Source: Reyranella sp. (GTDB lineage: Bacteria; Pseudomonadota; Alphaproteobacteria; Reyranellales; Reyranellaceae). From it: a DNA stretch of 64,000 nucleotides. The stretch covers positions 1-64,000 of the forward strand of contig JALHMO010000004.1 in the NCBI GenBank assembly GCA_022844015.1, written 5' to 3'. Positions 1-8,790 of this stretch are shown piece after piece. The notes under the pieces are model-generated. The model searched no databases, was not told the DNA's origin, and was given only the letters and a program-made list of their open reading frames with translations. How positions within the stretch are numbered: the stretch's first letter is position 1; each line of letters begins with the position of its first letter. The position numbers and the translations under genes were made by a program.

Positions 1-60
1 CGGACCGCGGGCATCTTGCCCGCTCATGAGCATGATGCGGGCAAGATGCCCGCGGTCCGG
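1..60. repeat. REP-like perfect inverted repeat
   Basis: Arms at 1-23 and 37-59 are exact reverse complements around a 13-base spacer. It lies just past the stop of the LigA-like gene and could end that transcript, but has no T-tract. A related, less perfect copy is at 43271-43330, so it is probably a dispersed palindromic unit. It may extend left of the window. Confidence 0.8.
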
Positions 61-83
61 AAGACCATGAGCGCCCATCAGCG

Positions 84-392
84 CTACCCCACCGCGCCCT
101 TGCCTTGCAGCGACTCGACCAACTTGTTGACGGCAATCGTCGCCCCCTTGCCGGCCTCGTTGCCGAAGATCAGGCGGGCGAGTTGACCGCCGAGGTAGGG
201 GTGAAGGCCCATGTCGTAGAGCGCCAGGAAGTTCCTCGTCTCGATGGCGCGCCGTTCGTCCTCGCGCAGCGGATAGCGATCGAGCACGCCGGCCTCGTTG
301 GCGGCGAACTCCGCGCGCAACTCGACCGACCATTTCAGGTCCTGGATCAGGTCGTGAATCGCCAGCGCGGGGTTGAACTTCTCAAGTCCCAT
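84..392 (-). CDS. LigA-type small subunit of class III extradiol dioxygenase
   Basis: A 102-residue all-helical protein resembling the alpha (LigA) subunit of protocatechuate 4,5-dioxygenase-type enzymes, which caps the active site of the catalytic LigB subunit. The family pattern is visible: N-terminal F-N-P-A-L-A-I-H-D-L, then a helical bundle with R-N-F-L-A-L-Y-D-M-G and H-P-Y-L-G. The ATG at 390-392 is preferred over upstream in-frame codons because family similarity begins there; the upstream extension is arginine-rich and unlike the family. It follows the LigB-like gene by 11 bases on the same strand, so the two are almost certainly co-transcribed. Subunit type is well supported; the aromatic substrate is not. 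Confidence 0.85.
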   Translation of the reverse strand: MGLEKFNPALAIHDLIQDLKWSVELRAEFAANEAGVLDRYPLREDERRAIETRNFLALYDMGLHPYLGGQLARLIFGNEAGKGATIAVNKLVESLQGKGAVG

Positions 393-403
393 GCCGGCTG
401 CCC

Positions 404-1279
404 CTACGCCGCCCGCCGCTTCGGCAGGTTGGCGTTCATGTCCCACAGCACGGCGCCGACGCCGCATTTGAAATCCCGATGAACCGTGTAGCCGAAGCTC
501 TTGCCGGGCTTAGAGCCGATCGCGCCGAGCACGACCACCCACGACAGCAGCTCCGCGGTACCGCCGGAGCCGGCGGCTTCCATCTTCTCCAAGGTCAGCT
601 CTCTCAACAGCTTCTGGTGGTCGCCGGAGGCCACGAGCTCGAGGAACCAGCGGTCGAAGGCCTCGTCGATGAAGTAGTAGCGCGCGCCGCCGGGCTCGTG
701 GCTGAGGCCCCCGGAACCGAGCAGCGCCACGCGCATACCGGCCGGCAGGTCGTTGCGGATGAAGTCGCCGAGCGCCTCGCCGGCGGCGTAGCAGCGATGC
801 TGGTCGGGGATCGGCGGAACGGTGCAGTTCTGCAGGACCGGCACCATCGGAATCCCCAGGCTCGCAAGGTTGGTGAGCTGGACCGGCACCGAGATGTTGT
901 CGTCGAACTTGAGGTTCTCGCCCTGGGCGAACATGCGGATACCGCGTCGGGTCATTCCGTTGAACAACGCAGCGGCAACTTCTGGCGCGCCTTGCACGAT
1001 GTAATCCTCGCAGCCGATCCATGGCTTGAACCACTCGAACGGGCCGCGGTGCTCGGCGGCCATGCCGATCAGGAAGTCCGGATAGGCGCGGATGCGACTG
1101 TTGGCGAGATGATCGTTGGCGAACACGATCAGGACGTCCGCCCTGGACGAGACCATCGCGCTGGCGAGACTGCGATAGGTGGTGACGACGATGTCCTTGA
1201 CGTCGGCCGGTGCGGCGTCGAGCAGGCCGATCAGGCCAGGCGCGTGCGGCGCGCCAGCCGCGAACACGATCTCTGCCAT
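404..1279 (-). CDS. LigB-type catalytic subunit of class III extradiol dioxygenase
   Basis: A 291-residue non-heme Fe(II) extradiol dioxygenase large subunit, cytoplasmic, expected to open a catecholic ring next to the diol using O2. Family metal ligands are recognisable: His12 (A-P-H-A-P-G), His57 (A-N-D-H-L-A-N) and Glu243 (G-T-A-E-L-L-S-W). His194 (G-L-S-H-E-P-G) matches the acid/base histidine of LigB. Full length for the family. It lies 27 bases downstream of the aminotransferase and 11 upstream of the LigA-like gene. Order is B then A. The substrate could be protocatechuate, gallate, another catechol or a non-aromatic analogue; nothing here decides. Confidence 0.88.
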   Translation of the reverse strand: MAEIVFAAGAPHAPGLIGLLDAAPADVKDIVVTTYRSLASAMVSSRADVLIVFANDHLANSRIRAYPDFLIGMAAEHRGPFEWFKPWIGCEDYIVQGAPEVAAALFNGMTRRGIRMFAQGENLKFDDNISVPVQLTNLASLGIPMVPVLQNCTVPPIPDQHRCYAAGEALGDFIRNDLPAGMRVALLGSGGLSHEPGGARYYFIDEAFDRWFLELVASGDHQKLLRELTLEKMEAAGSGGTAELLSWVVVLGAIGSKPGKSFGYTVHRDFKCGVGAVLWDMNANLPKRRAA

Positions 1280-1306
1280 TCGCGCTCTCCCCTCGCCGTG
1301 CCCCTT

Positions 1307-2692
1307 TCAGCTGAAATCCACGGCCGACAAGGCGCGATCCAGCGTGTCGACAATCCGGTCGCACTCGGCGCGGGTGATCACCAGCGGCGGCGACATCGTG
1401 ATGGTGTTGCCGTAGCGTCGCCCGCCGCCGGATCGGCCCACCAGCAGGCCGTTGTCGCGGCAGAAATCCACGATGGCCGTGATGGCTTGCGGACCGACCG
1501 GCTCCTTGCTGGCACGATCCTTCACCAGCTCGACGCCCAGCAGCAGACCCTTGCCGCGGACATCGCCGACGGCCTGGTGCTGCTTCATCAAGCCCTTCAG
1601 CCCGTCCAGCAGATAGCCGCCGACATCGGCGGCGCGCTCGGCCAGCTTCTCGCCTTCCAGGATCTCGATGTTGCGGACGGCGACCGCGGCGGAAACCGGG
1701 TGGCCGCCGTAGGTGTTCACCTGCCCGACCTGCCGGTTCTCCGAAACCTCGCCGTAGAAGCTGTCGAACACGCTGTTCTTCACCACCGTCGCGGCGATCG
1801 GCAGGTAGGCGCTCGAGATGCCCTTGGCGATCGCGATGATGTCGGGAGCCACGTCGTAGTGCTGGTGGGCGAACATCTTGCCGGTCCGGCCGAAGCCGTT
1901 GATCACCTCGTCGACATGCAGAAGGATGCCGTACTTCCGGCAGAGCTTCTCCACCTCGGGCAGGTACTCGTCGGGCGGCACCGCCACGCCGACCCCGCTC
2001 ATGATCGGCTCGACGAGCACCTCGGCGATCGTCTCGGGGCCTTCGCCGAGGATCGCCGTCTCCATGTTCTTCACGCAGGCCATCCCGCAGCTCGGGTACT
2101 CGAGGCCGAACGGGCAGCGATAGCAGTAGGGGTGGGCGACGTGGACGAAGTCGCCGGAGAACGGCTCGAACTTCGCCTTGCGCTCACCCATTCCGCCGGC
2201 GTCCAGGGTCGCGAGCGTCGTGCCGTGATAGGAGAAGTAGCGGCTGATGGTCTTGAAGCGATAGTGCTGCGGGTGCTCGTGCTTCATATACTGGCGGGCG
2301 ATCTTGAAGCCCGCCTCGTTCGCCTCGGACCCCGAGTTGACGAAGTAGGTGTGGTAGCCGCCGCCCAGCAGCTCGTTGATCTTCTCGGCCAGCGCCGCTG
2401 CCGGCACGTTCATCGACGTGTGCGGGAAGTACGCCAATTGCCGAAGCTGCTCCGCCGCCACCCCGGCGAGCTCGGCGCGGCCGTAGCCGATGTTGACGCA
2501 CCACAGCCCGGCCATCGCGTCGAGATAGGCGGTTCCGTCGGCATCATAGATCGTCGATCCCTCGGCGCCGGTCACCACGATCTGCCGGGACTCCAGCGCC
2601 TTGTGCTGGACGATGGGGTGCAGGACGTTCTCCAAATCCTGGCGCACGACGGCCTGACGAACGGCGGGATCGGGTGCATTGGTGAGTGACAT
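1307..2692 (-). CDS. class III (omega) aminotransferase, PLP-dependent
   Basis: A 461-residue fold-type I aminotransferase moving an amino group between an omega-amine or amino acid and a keto acid. Visible elements: N-S-G-S-E-A-N-E at about 119-126 (cofactor phosphate), H-V-D-E-V with Asp261, and the Schiff-base lysine Lys290 (A-I-A-K-G). Residues about 186-206 hold a cysteine-rich insert (H-P-Y-C-Y-R-C-P-F ... C-G-M-A-C), seen in some omega-amino acid:pyruvate and taurine:pyruvate enzymes. The ATG at 2690-2692 gives the usual family N terminus. It is first in a run with the LigB and LigA genes, suggesting it supplies or clears an amine linked to the ring-cleavage step. Substrate unknown. 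Confidence 0.85.
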   Translation of the reverse strand: MSLTNAPDPAVRQAVVRQDLENVLHPIVQHKALESRQIVVTGAEGSTIYDADGTAYLDAMAGLWCVNIGYGRAELAGVAAEQLRQLAYFPHTSMNVPAAALAEKINELLGGGYHTYFVNSGSEANEAGFKIARQYMKHEHPQHYRFKTISRYFSYHGTTLATLDAGGMGERKAKFEPFSGDFVHVAHPYCYRCPFGLEYPSCGMACVKNMETAILGEGPETIAEVLVEPIMSGVGVAVPPDEYLPEVEKLCRKYGILLHVDEVINGFGRTGKMFAHQHYDVAPDIIAIAKGISSAYLPIAATVVKNSVFDSFYGEVSENRQVGQVNTYGGHPVSAAVAVRNIEILEGEKLAERAADVGGYLLDGLKGLMKQHQAVGDVRGKGLLLGVELVKDRASKEPVGPQAITAIVDFCRDNGLLVGRSGGGRRYGNTITMSPPLVITRAECDRIVDTLDRALSAVDFS

Positions 2693-2848
2693 CACTGCCT
2701 CTTGAGGTCGAAGGACGGGCAACTATCTCGACAAGATCGGCATCATCGGCGATCGGGAGATCGCCGGCGTCGCGAACACGATACAGATGCACCGTGCACT
2801 GTCCATGCCGATATCGTCCTGATCGATTCAGGAGGTGTCGAGCCGGCG

Positions 2849-2953
2849 TCACGAGGGCAACAGCGGCACCCGGCTCTTCCGGGCCGCTGCGCGCAGAGCC
2901 CGGTCCAGGGTGGCGAGCGGCAAGTCGTGCCTGATCGCCAGATCGAGGTACAT
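2849..2953 (-). pseudogene. C-terminal remnant of a VapC-like PIN toxin
   Basis: Between the aminotransferase and the acetyltransferase, the minus strand reads a 34-residue frame that looks exactly like the end of a VapC PIN-domain ribonuclease: Y-L-D-L-A-I-R, then L-P-L-A-T-L-D, R-A-L, A-A-A-R and a terminal V-P-L-L. In intact toxins this block carries the last acidic motif and final helix. The N-terminal two thirds is absent, because coordinates above 2953 belong to the neighbouring gene, and no antitoxin is seen. Best read as a decayed toxin-antitoxin fragment; it cannot be a functional PIN nuclease. Confidence 0.65.
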
Positions 2954-2958
2954 GGTCC

Positions 2959-3630
2959 TCACTGCCGCTCGCTGACCCAGATCCGCAGCTCGTCGCCAAG
3001 CTCGAAGCCCGCATTGACGGCGGCCGTCAGCTCGTTGCCGGATTCGTAGCCGACGATCGGCAGGCCCGGGAAGAGTCCGGCGGCCAGGGCGACGAGATCG
3101 CGGAACACGGCGACGGCGTCGCCGGGCTCGGCGACCACGTTGGACAGGCCGACGACCTTCTCGGCGCGATAGAGGGTGCCGCCGGCGACCACCTCGCCAG
3201 AGCGGGAACCGGCGAACATCGCGAAATTCTCATCGGCGAACAGGTCGGCGGGAAAGTTGTCGCTCGCGTCGACGCGCCGCCACGCGAAGTCTGACGATGC
3301 CCGGGCGATCAGGAGCGGCAGCTGGCGGATCCACCTGGCGTCGAACAGCAGGTCGAAGCCGCGGCGCGACAGGTCGAGCGTCGCGAAGCTGTCCTTGACC
3401 GACCAGCGGCCCGGCGGGTTCGACCTGGCCAGGATGTCGAGCGAGGCGCGCTGCTCGTCGATCGCCGCCACATCGTGTCGCAGCGTCACCGCGTTGGGAT
3501 AGAAGCGCGGCACCGCCTGGGCGTTGACCCACATGTGCGGCAGGAACGTTCCCGGCCGACCGTGCGCGCGGCACACCGCGTCGCACCACCTTGCGTTGTT
3601 GAGCGCCGCCGCCTGGATCCAGTCCTTCAG
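2959..3630 (-). CDS. GNAT-family N-acetyltransferase-like protein
   Basis: A 223-residue protein whose C-terminal half has a GNAT-like pattern (V-V-A-G-G-T-L-Y, then G-L-S-N-V-V-A-E-P-G-D, and G-Y-E-S-G-N near the end). The N terminus (W-I-Q-A-A-A-L-N-N-A-R-W-C-D) resembles a family of uncharacterised GNAT proteins. No ATG suits that start. The best candidate is CTG at 3628-3630, overlapping the TGA of the upstream permease (CTGA) with a GAGGAAG Shine-Dalgarno nearby. This suggests coupling to the ABC operon. Acetyl acceptor unknown; the CTG start is an inference. Confidence 0.6.
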   Translation of the reverse strand: MKDWIQAAALNNARWCDAVCRAHGRPGTFLPHMWVNAQAVPRFYPNAVTLRHDVAAIDEQRASLDILARSNPPGRWSVKDSFATLDLSRRGFDLLFDARWIRQLPLLIARASSDFAWRRVDASDNFPADLFADENFAMFAGSRSGEVVAGGTLYRAEKVVGLSNVVAEPGDAVAVFRDLVALAAGLFPGLPIVGYESGNELTAAVNAGFELGDELRIWVSERQ

Positions 3631-4628
3631 GCTCTTACTTCCTCGCGCTGGAACACCACGTACGCAATGGCGAACACCACGATCATGGCGGCGATCAGGC
3701 CGGTGACCTGCGGCCAGATCAGCAGCAGGCTCTGGTCGAGCGGCAGCGGCGCGCCCATGATCGCCCCGCGCATCTGGCTCGGGATGATGGGGCCGAGCGT
3801 GCGTGTCTCGGGATTGAGCAGGCCGATCACCGCCTCGCCGAACAGCGTGTTGGGCGAGAAGCGCTCCAGGGTCGACTGCATCTGGATCATCGCCAGCGTC
3901 TCGTCGAGCCGGCCCATGCCCATGGCGACGTTGGTCGGCGTCACGGCCAGCACCAGCACGGGAACGACGAGCGGCCACAGGATGGCGAAGAACAGCCAGA
4001 CGCCGAGCGCGCACAAGGCCGACGTCGCCGTGGAGCGGAACACCACCGAGAACAGCATCGCAATGGCCAGCCAGACGCCGCCGAAGGCGATGGCCACGAC
4101 CAGGAAGCCGAGGCCGCGCGCCACCTCGACACCGCGCGGCGGGATGCCGAGCAGCAGCAGGCCGGCGCCGAGCACGATCAGCCACAGCGCGACCAGCGCC
4201 ACGGTGAGCGTCGCCAGCCCGCCGAGGAACTTGCCCAGCAGCAGGGCGTCGCGATAGATCGGCTGCGACAGCACGCGGCTCAGGGTACGGCGGTTGAACT
4301 CGCTGTTCACCGAGTCGAAACCGAGCCCGATCGCCAGCAGCGGGATCACCAGGGTGAGCGAGGCCGTGAAGGAGAACGGCACGCGCTGCGGCGCCGAGGT
4401 AAAGATGCGCAGGAACAGGAACGGGTCCGATTCGGTGACGTTGCGCAGCTCCTGCAGCGACAGCCCCACCGGCAGCGCGCCGAAGGCGATCACGAACAGC
4501 ATAAGCACCATCATGCGGGCGCTGCTCAGGTGATCGGAGAATTCCTTCATGAAGACCGGCCCGAGGCCGGTGAAGGGCGAGCCCTCACGGCGGGCGGCGA
4601 CGCGTCGTGCTGTGGTGCTAGGCGGCAT
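3627..4628 (-). CDS. ABC-2 type transporter permease (NosY-like)
   Basis: A 333-residue polytopic membrane protein with about six hydrophobic segments: near 36-56, 95-115 and 145-165, two or three between 175 and 245, and a last one near 305-325. The soluble loop after the second segment ([12 protein letters not shown]) is typical of ABC-2 permeases, where it contacts the ATPase. The start overlaps the ATPase stop by 11 bases, indicating coupling. With the ATPase and the NEW3 exoprotein it forms a likely export or membrane-maintenance complex. Substrate unknown. Confidence 0.82.
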   Translation of the reverse strand: MPPSTTARRVAARREGSPFTGLGPVFMKEFSDHLSSARMMVLMLFVIAFGALPVGLSLQELRNVTESDPFLFLRIFTSAPQRVPFSFTASLTLVIPLLAIGLGFDSVNSEFNRRTLSRVLSQPIYRDALLLGKFLGGLATLTVALVALWLIVLGAGLLLLGIPPRGVEVARGLGFLVVAIAFGGVWLAIAMLFSVVFRSTATSALCALGVWLFFAILWPLVVPVLVLAVTPTNVAMGMGRLDETLAMIQMQSTLERFSPNTLFGEAVIGLLNPETRTLGPIIPSQMRGAIMGAPLPLDQSLLLIWPQVTGLIAAMIVVFAIAYVVFQREEVRA

Positions 4629-5568
4629 TGCGGGCCTGCTCGAAATAGGCGGTGTAGACCTCTTCCAGGCTGGGCTGGAGGTCGTCCAGCCGCAGCAGCG
4701 AGCCGCCCGACGTCACGATGCGCTGCGCCACGGCGGCACGCACGTCGCGGTCGGCGACGACCCGCCAGGTCGCGGCGCGTTCCTGCGTGACCTTCTGGAC
4801 GCCGGCGACACTGCCGAGCGCCGCCGGCACGTCGATGCCCGACGCCTCGACCAGGATCGGATGGCCCGCGCCCAGCACCTGGTTGGCAAGCTCGACCACG
4901 GTGCCGATCAGGGCGATGCGGCCGCGATTGAACAACGCCACCCGGTCGCAGACGCTCTGCACGCGATCGAGCAGGTGCGACGACAGCAGCACCGCCACCC
5001 CCGCTTCCTTGAGGCGGCGGATCATTTCCAGCAGCTCGAACGTGGCATGCGGATCGAGGCCCGAGGTGGGCTCGTCGAGGATCGCCACCTCGGCCTTCTT
5101 CATCACGATCTCGGCGATGCCGAGCCGCTGGCGCATGCCACGCGAGTAGGTCGACACCCGCTTGTCGATCACGTCGGCGAGATTGACGCTCTTCAACGCC
5201 TCCTCGATCCGCGCCTCGGTCTGGCGCCGCGGCAGGTCGAGCAGGCGCGCGGTGTAGCGCAGGTTCTCGCGCGCCGTCAGATGGTCGTAGAAGCCGACCG
5301 CATCCGGCAGGTAGCCGACGCGGCGCTTGACCTCGAGCGGCTGGCGCACCGGGTCGAAGCCCAGCACGCTCACCGTCCCGCCGCTGATCTCGGTGAGCCC
5401 GAGCATCATCAGGATGGTCGTCGTCTTGCCGGCGCCGTTCGGCCCGAGCAGGCCGAAGATCTCGCCGCGCCTTATGTCGAGGTCGATGGCGTCCACGGCA
5501 CGCTGCGTGCCGTAGAGCTTCAGGAGCCCACGCGCCTCGACGACATTGGAGGCCTCCGAGTTGGCCAT
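4618..5568 (-). CDS. ABC transporter ATP-binding protein
   Basis: A 316-residue ABC ATPase of the CcmA/NosF type. Walker A is G-P-N-G-A-G-K-T at 42-49, the signature is Y-S-R-G-M-R-Q-R at 141-148, Walker B is V-A-I-L-D-E-P at 161-167, and a D-loop (S-G-L-D-P) and switch histidine (S-S-H) follow. The C-terminal 90 residues are the accessory domain usual in exporters of this class. The start at 5566-5568 was chosen because ABC homology begins directly after it; the open upstream extension is low complexity. It follows the NEW3-domain gene by 10 bases and overlaps the permease. Confidence 0.9.
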   Translation of the reverse strand: MANSEASNVVEARGLLKLYGTQRAVDAIDLDIRRGEIFGLLGPNGAGKTTTILMMLGLTEISGGTVSVLGFDPVRQPLEVKRRVGYLPDAVGFYDHLTARENLRYTARLLDLPRRQTEARIEEALKSVNLADVIDKRVSTYSRGMRQRLGIAEIVMKKAEVAILDEPTSGLDPHATFELLEMIRRLKEAGVAVLLSSHLLDRVQSVCDRVALFNRGRIALIGTVVELANQVLGAGHPILVEASGIDVPAALGSVAGVQKVTQERAATWRVVADRDVRAAVAQRIVTSGGSLLRLDDLQPSLEEVYTAYFEQARNAA

Positions 5569-5578
5569 CGCCGCCGGC

Positions 5579-6748
5579 TCAGCGCCTGCCGAAGCGCGCC
5601 ACCGCGCCCAGCAGCACCAGCAGGGCGACGGCGATGATGCCGATGCCCGCGATGCCCCACAGGGTCGAGGTGGTGACGGTGATGCGGAAATCGGCCGACG
5701 CCGATTCGCCGCGACCGTTGGCGCGGAACGAGGCGACATAGTCGCCGGCGATCGCCTTGTCGCCCGGGGTCACGACGACTTGCACGTCCTTCTTCTCGTT
5801 GGGTGCGATGCTGGCGAGGGTCTTGGGGTTGAACTCGACCTTCCAGTTGGCCGGCACGGTGCCCGACATCTCGACCTCGTCGATCGCCGCGGTGCCGTCG
5901 TTGCTCACGACCAGCGTGTAGGTCGAGCTCTTGCCGACCTCGGCCTCGCCCGACAGGCGGCCGTCCTTGGTGCCCAGCGCGAGACGCCCCTGCCCGCTGA
6001 TCTGCAGGGTGACCCGCAGCTCGGCGGTGGCACCTTCCGATGCCACGCGGATCAGCACGGGGTAGTCGCCTGCCTTGACGTCGCGCGGCGGCGTCACCTT
6101 GACCTTGATGTCCTTGGTCTGGCCGGCCTCGATCGGAATCGAGCTGATCTCGTTGCTGCCGTAGCCTTCGCTGAAGGTCGTCTGGAAGTTGGCCGGGCCC
6201 TGCGCCGACAGCGCCACCGTCAGGTCCTTGCCGCTGTCGTTGCCGACCGTCACCGTGTACTCGAACGAGGAGCGCGGCGTGCCGCGCAGCGACGGCAGGC
6301 GCGACTTCAGGCTGAGCTTGGCGGGCGCCTCGCTGCCCACCGTGAGCGTCATCACCAGGTCGGGCGCCTGCGCGATCGGTCCTTTGGCGCTGAGGGTGAT
6401 CTTCTGCGAGCCCGCCGGGGCGTCCTTCGGCACCTCGACGCGCAGCTGCAGGCTGACGCTTTCGTTGACGCCCGGCATGGCCGAGGCGACCGGCAGGCCG
6501 CCGCCCAGCAGGTCGACCTTCCAGCCCTGCGGGACGCCCGAAAGCGCCAGAGCCACCGGTTCCGGTGGCAGGCCGCTGTTGTTGAGCTTGAGGCGGATGG
6601 TCGCCGTCTCGCCCGCGCGCACGGTCTGCGACGGGTAGTCCGTCATCAGGAACAGGCCGCGCGGCGGCGGATCGGCCGCCTGCGCGAGCGCGCCGCCGGC
6701 GACCATCGAGGCAGCAATGAACGCAAGAAGAACCAGCAGGCGATGCAT
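5579..6748 (-). CDS. exported NEW3 / NPCBM-associated domain membrane protein
   Basis: A 389-residue envelope protein. Residues 1-22 form a signal peptide (hydrophobic core [11 protein letters not shown], ending A-L-A-Q-A). Three or four immunoglobulin-like beta repeats follow, with the recurring N-x-G/S and D-x-x-V/I-x-V-T-P-P pattern of NEW3 domains. A C-terminal transmembrane helix (about 362-383) ends in R-F-G-R-R, so the protein is anchored with its beta domains outside the cytoplasm. It is the first gene of the run with the ABC ATPase and permease and probably an accessory of that transporter. Molecular role unknown. Confidence 0.75.
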   Translation of the reverse strand: MHRLLVLLAFIAASMVAGGALAQAADPPPRGLFLMTDYPSQTVRAGETATIRLKLNNSGLPPEPVALALSGVPQGWKVDLLGGGLPVASAMPGVNESVSLQLRVEVPKDAPAGSQKITLSAKGPIAQAPDLVMTLTVGSEAPAKLSLKSRLPSLRGTPRSSFEYTVTVGNDSGKDLTVALSAQGPANFQTTFSEGYGSNEISSIPIEAGQTKDIKVKVTPPRDVKAGDYPVLIRVASEGATAELRVTLQISGQGRLALGTKDGRLSGEAEVGKSSTYTLVVSNDGTAAIDEVEMSGTVPANWKVEFNPKTLASIAPNEKKDVQVVVTPGDKAIAGDYVASFRANGRGESASADFRITVTTSTLWGIAGIGIIAVALLVLLGAVARFGRR

Positions 6749-6762
6749 CGTCGGAGTCTCCG

Positions 6763-7377
6763 TCAGGCGGCGGCGCTGGGACGCGCCTTCATGCGGCCGA
6801 ACCACGCCGTGAGATTCTTGCAGGCAGGATCGAGCGGCTGGCCGACCTGGCCCATGAAATCGAGGAAGGCGAACAGCAGGATGTCCGCCATGGTGAGCTT
6901 GTTGCCGGCAATGAACGGCTTGTCGCCCATCTGCCCGTCGAGCCACGCCAGCCTCTCGCGCGCCGTCGCCTTGAGGTCGTCGGCAGCCTGCGGAATGCAA
7001 CGGACCCGGTTCTGGAAAATCTTCAGGCCTTCGGCGAAGCGGAAGCCATTGGCCGCCGGCTCGCAGATGTTGAGATCGATCCGGCGGGTCCACATGCGCG
7101 TCCTGGCGCGTTCCGCGGCCGTATCGCCGATCAGCGACGGAGTGTCCTTCTTGGCCTCGTCGACGTACTCGCAAATCGCCGTGATCTCGGCGATCACGGT
7201 GCCGTCGTCGAGCTCGAGCGCCGGGCATTGGCCCGACGGGTTGACCTTGAGATAGTCCTCGCGCCGGTTCTCGCCCGTCATCAGGTCGATCTTCACGCTG
7301 GGAACCTCGAACCCCTTCTCGGCCATGAACATGCGAACCATGTGTGGGTTGGGCCCGATGGAATTGTAGAACTTCAT
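6763..7377 (-). CDS. glutathione S-transferase family protein
   Basis: A 204-residue cytosolic GST-like protein: an N-terminal thioredoxin-fold domain (about 1-80) with N-P-S-G-Q-C-P-A-L, where the cis-proline of the glutathione site sits, then E-I-T-A-I-C-E-Y before the linker. The helical C-terminal domain contains A-G-N-K-L-T-M-A-D-I, the conserved N-capping/hydrophobic staple motif. The ATG at 7375-7377 begins M-K-F-Y-N-S at the first beta strand; a longer in-frame start adds unlike residues. It sits 14 bases upstream of the NEW3 gene and may be co-transcribed. Electrophile substrate unknown. Confidence 0.85.
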   Translation of the reverse strand: MKFYNSIGPNPHMVRMFMAEKGFEVPSVKIDLMTGENRREDYLKVNPSGQCPALELDDGTVIAEITAICEYVDEAKKDTPSLIGDTAAERARTRMWTRRIDLNICEPAANGFRFAEGLKIFQNRVRCIPQAADDLKATARERLAWLDGQMGDKPFIAGNKLTMADILLFAFLDFMGQVGQPLDPACKNLTAWFGRMKARPSAAA

Positions 7378-7770
7378 TGCATCCTCCCTTGCGGCCGAAC
7401 CGCTAACAATCGGCCGGCCTGCGGTCAACTCTACTCGTGTCTCTCTCCCCCGCCAGGGCAGGGCATTCGCATATGGCAGAAAACACCGTCATCCCGACCG
7501 GAGCGGAGCGCAGCGAGGCGTAGTGGAGGGACCTTTCTTGTTGCGGCACCAGCAAGAGAGGTCCCTCGACTGCGCCGCCAATGGCGCTGTAAACAGCGCC
7601 TAATCGGGCGGCTCCGCTCGGGATGACGGAGAAATGTGCCATATGCGAATGCCCTGCCCGCTAGGGGGAGAGGTTGGATGAGGGGGCTTCGAAGGTTGCG
7701 CGATCACGTGCACCCCCCTCACCCAGCCTCCCCCCTAGCGGGGGAGAGGAGCATGAAATGAGATGGGTGC
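7378..7770. repeat. 393-base gene-free stretch filled by two palindromic elements
   Basis: No gene seen. Element 1 (7455-7660): outer arms at about 7455-7478 and 7637-7659 are reverse complements containing GCATTCGCATATGGCA. Inside are inner arms (about 7488-7510 and 7611-7628) with CGTCATCCCGA / TCGGGATGACG. Element 2 (7661-7736): arms beginning CTAGGGGGAGAGG and ending CCTCCCCCCTAG around a GATCACGTGCA centre. A related outer arm pair flanks a different interior at 16374-16566, and a part-copy of element 2 is at about 26529-26607. These look like small non-coding mobile or REP/MITE-type units. Confidence 0.75.
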
Positions 7771-8790
7771 TCACCGCCACGGCTCGACGAGAATCTTCGT
7801 GTGGCGCTCGGGGTTGCCCAGCTCGGCAAAGGCCTGCCTGACCCCGTCCAACCCGACCTTGCCGGTGATCAGCGCCTCGCCGTCGACCTCCCCCTCGGCC
7901 AGCAACCGTAGCGAGCGCGCGAATTCCTCCGGCGTGTAGCCCAGCACGAACTGCAGGCTGAGCTCCTTCACGATGCCGAACATCGGCTCCAGGGCGTCGG
8001 GCTCCATGCAAACTCCTACCACGACGACCCGGGCGTCGCGCGGTGCCGCCTCGAACATCTGCTGCAGCATGCCGGGCACGCCGACACATTCGAAGATCGC
8101 CGCCCGCTTGTCGGCGGCCAACCGGGCATAGGGCGATTCCGTGGCCGGATCGACGACCACGTCCGCTCCCATCCTCACCGCCAGAGCCCGCCGTGCCGGC
8201 GAGAAATCGGCCGCCACGATCGGCCGGATGCCCTTCAGCCGCAGGGCCGCGATCACGGCAAGGCCGACCGGCCCGCAACCGATCACCAGCGGCGCCTCCC
8301 CTTGCGCAACAGCCCCCTTCTCGACCGCATGCACGCCGACCGCCAGCGGCTCGGTCAGGGCGGCGTGCTCGGTCGGCAGGCCGTTCGGCACCTCGAGCAT
8401 CAGGGGCGCCGACAGCACCATCTGCTCGGCATAGCCACCGACATAGGTGTTCGAGTAGCCCATGCCCTTGGGGCCGTCGGCCTCCATCATCAGGGGCATG
8501 GAGCAGACGCGAGTGCCGGGCTTCAGCCGGCGTTCCGTGTCGGGACCGTAGTCGAGCACCTCGCAGCAGAACTCGTGCCCGAACACGACGTCGCGCGACA
8601 GGTCCATCGGCACCCGGCCCGGGATGCGCCGGCTCACCTCGACCATGCGATGAGAATGCCGGGCGGCGTGCAGGTCGGAACCGCAGATGCCGCAGGCCAG
8701 GGTCTTCACCAGCACCTGGCCGCGGCCCGGCACCGGCTCGGGCAGCGTGTCGACAACGATGTCGCCGCCGCGAAAGATTGCTGCCTTCAC
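7771..8790 (-). CDS. zinc-type alcohol dehydrogenase (MDR family)
   Basis: A 339-residue medium-chain dehydrogenase. Catalytic zinc ligands are visible as Cys36 (C-G-I-C-G-S-D-L-H) and His72/Glu73 (G-H-E). The nucleotide-binding glycine run is G-C-G-P-V-G near residue 168. The usual four-cysteine structural zinc loop is absent: the expected region (about 90-115) has a single cysteine, so it probably carries only the catalytic zinc. The start is GTG at 8788-8790, overlapping the upstream hydrolase stop as GTGA with no fitting ATG; the two are translationally coupled. Substrate unknown, probably a sorbitol- or threonine-dehydrogenase-like secondary alcohol. Confidence 0.85.
   Translation of the reverse strand: MKAAIFRGGDIVVDTLPEPVPGRGQVLVKTLACGICGSDLHAARHSHRMVEVSRRIPGRVPMDLSRDVVFGHEFCCEVLDYGPDTERRLKPGTRVCSMPLMMEADGPKGMGYSNTYVGGYAEQMVLSAPLMLEVPNGLPTEHAALTEPLAVGVHAVEKGAVAQGEAPLVIGCGPVGLAVIAALRLKGIRPIVAADFSPARRALAVRMGADVVVDPATESPYARLAADKRAAIFECVGVPGMLQQMFEAAPRDARVVVVGVCMEPDALEPMFGIVKELSLQFVLGYTPEEFARSLRLLAEGEVDGEALITGKVGLDGVRQAFAELGNPERHTKILVEPWR

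Noticed and set aside
479-2689. Very long open frame on the plus strand opposite the dioxygenase and aminotransferase genes
   Set aside because: Its translation is Arg/Ala/His/Gln/Val-rich with no recognisable domain. The opposite strand encodes well-recognised enzymes; high GC makes such shadow frames common.
2693-2958. A complete small toxin gene before the acetyltransferase
   Set aside because: Only the last about 34 residues of a PIN domain are present; the rest of the gap has no matching reading frame and no antitoxin.
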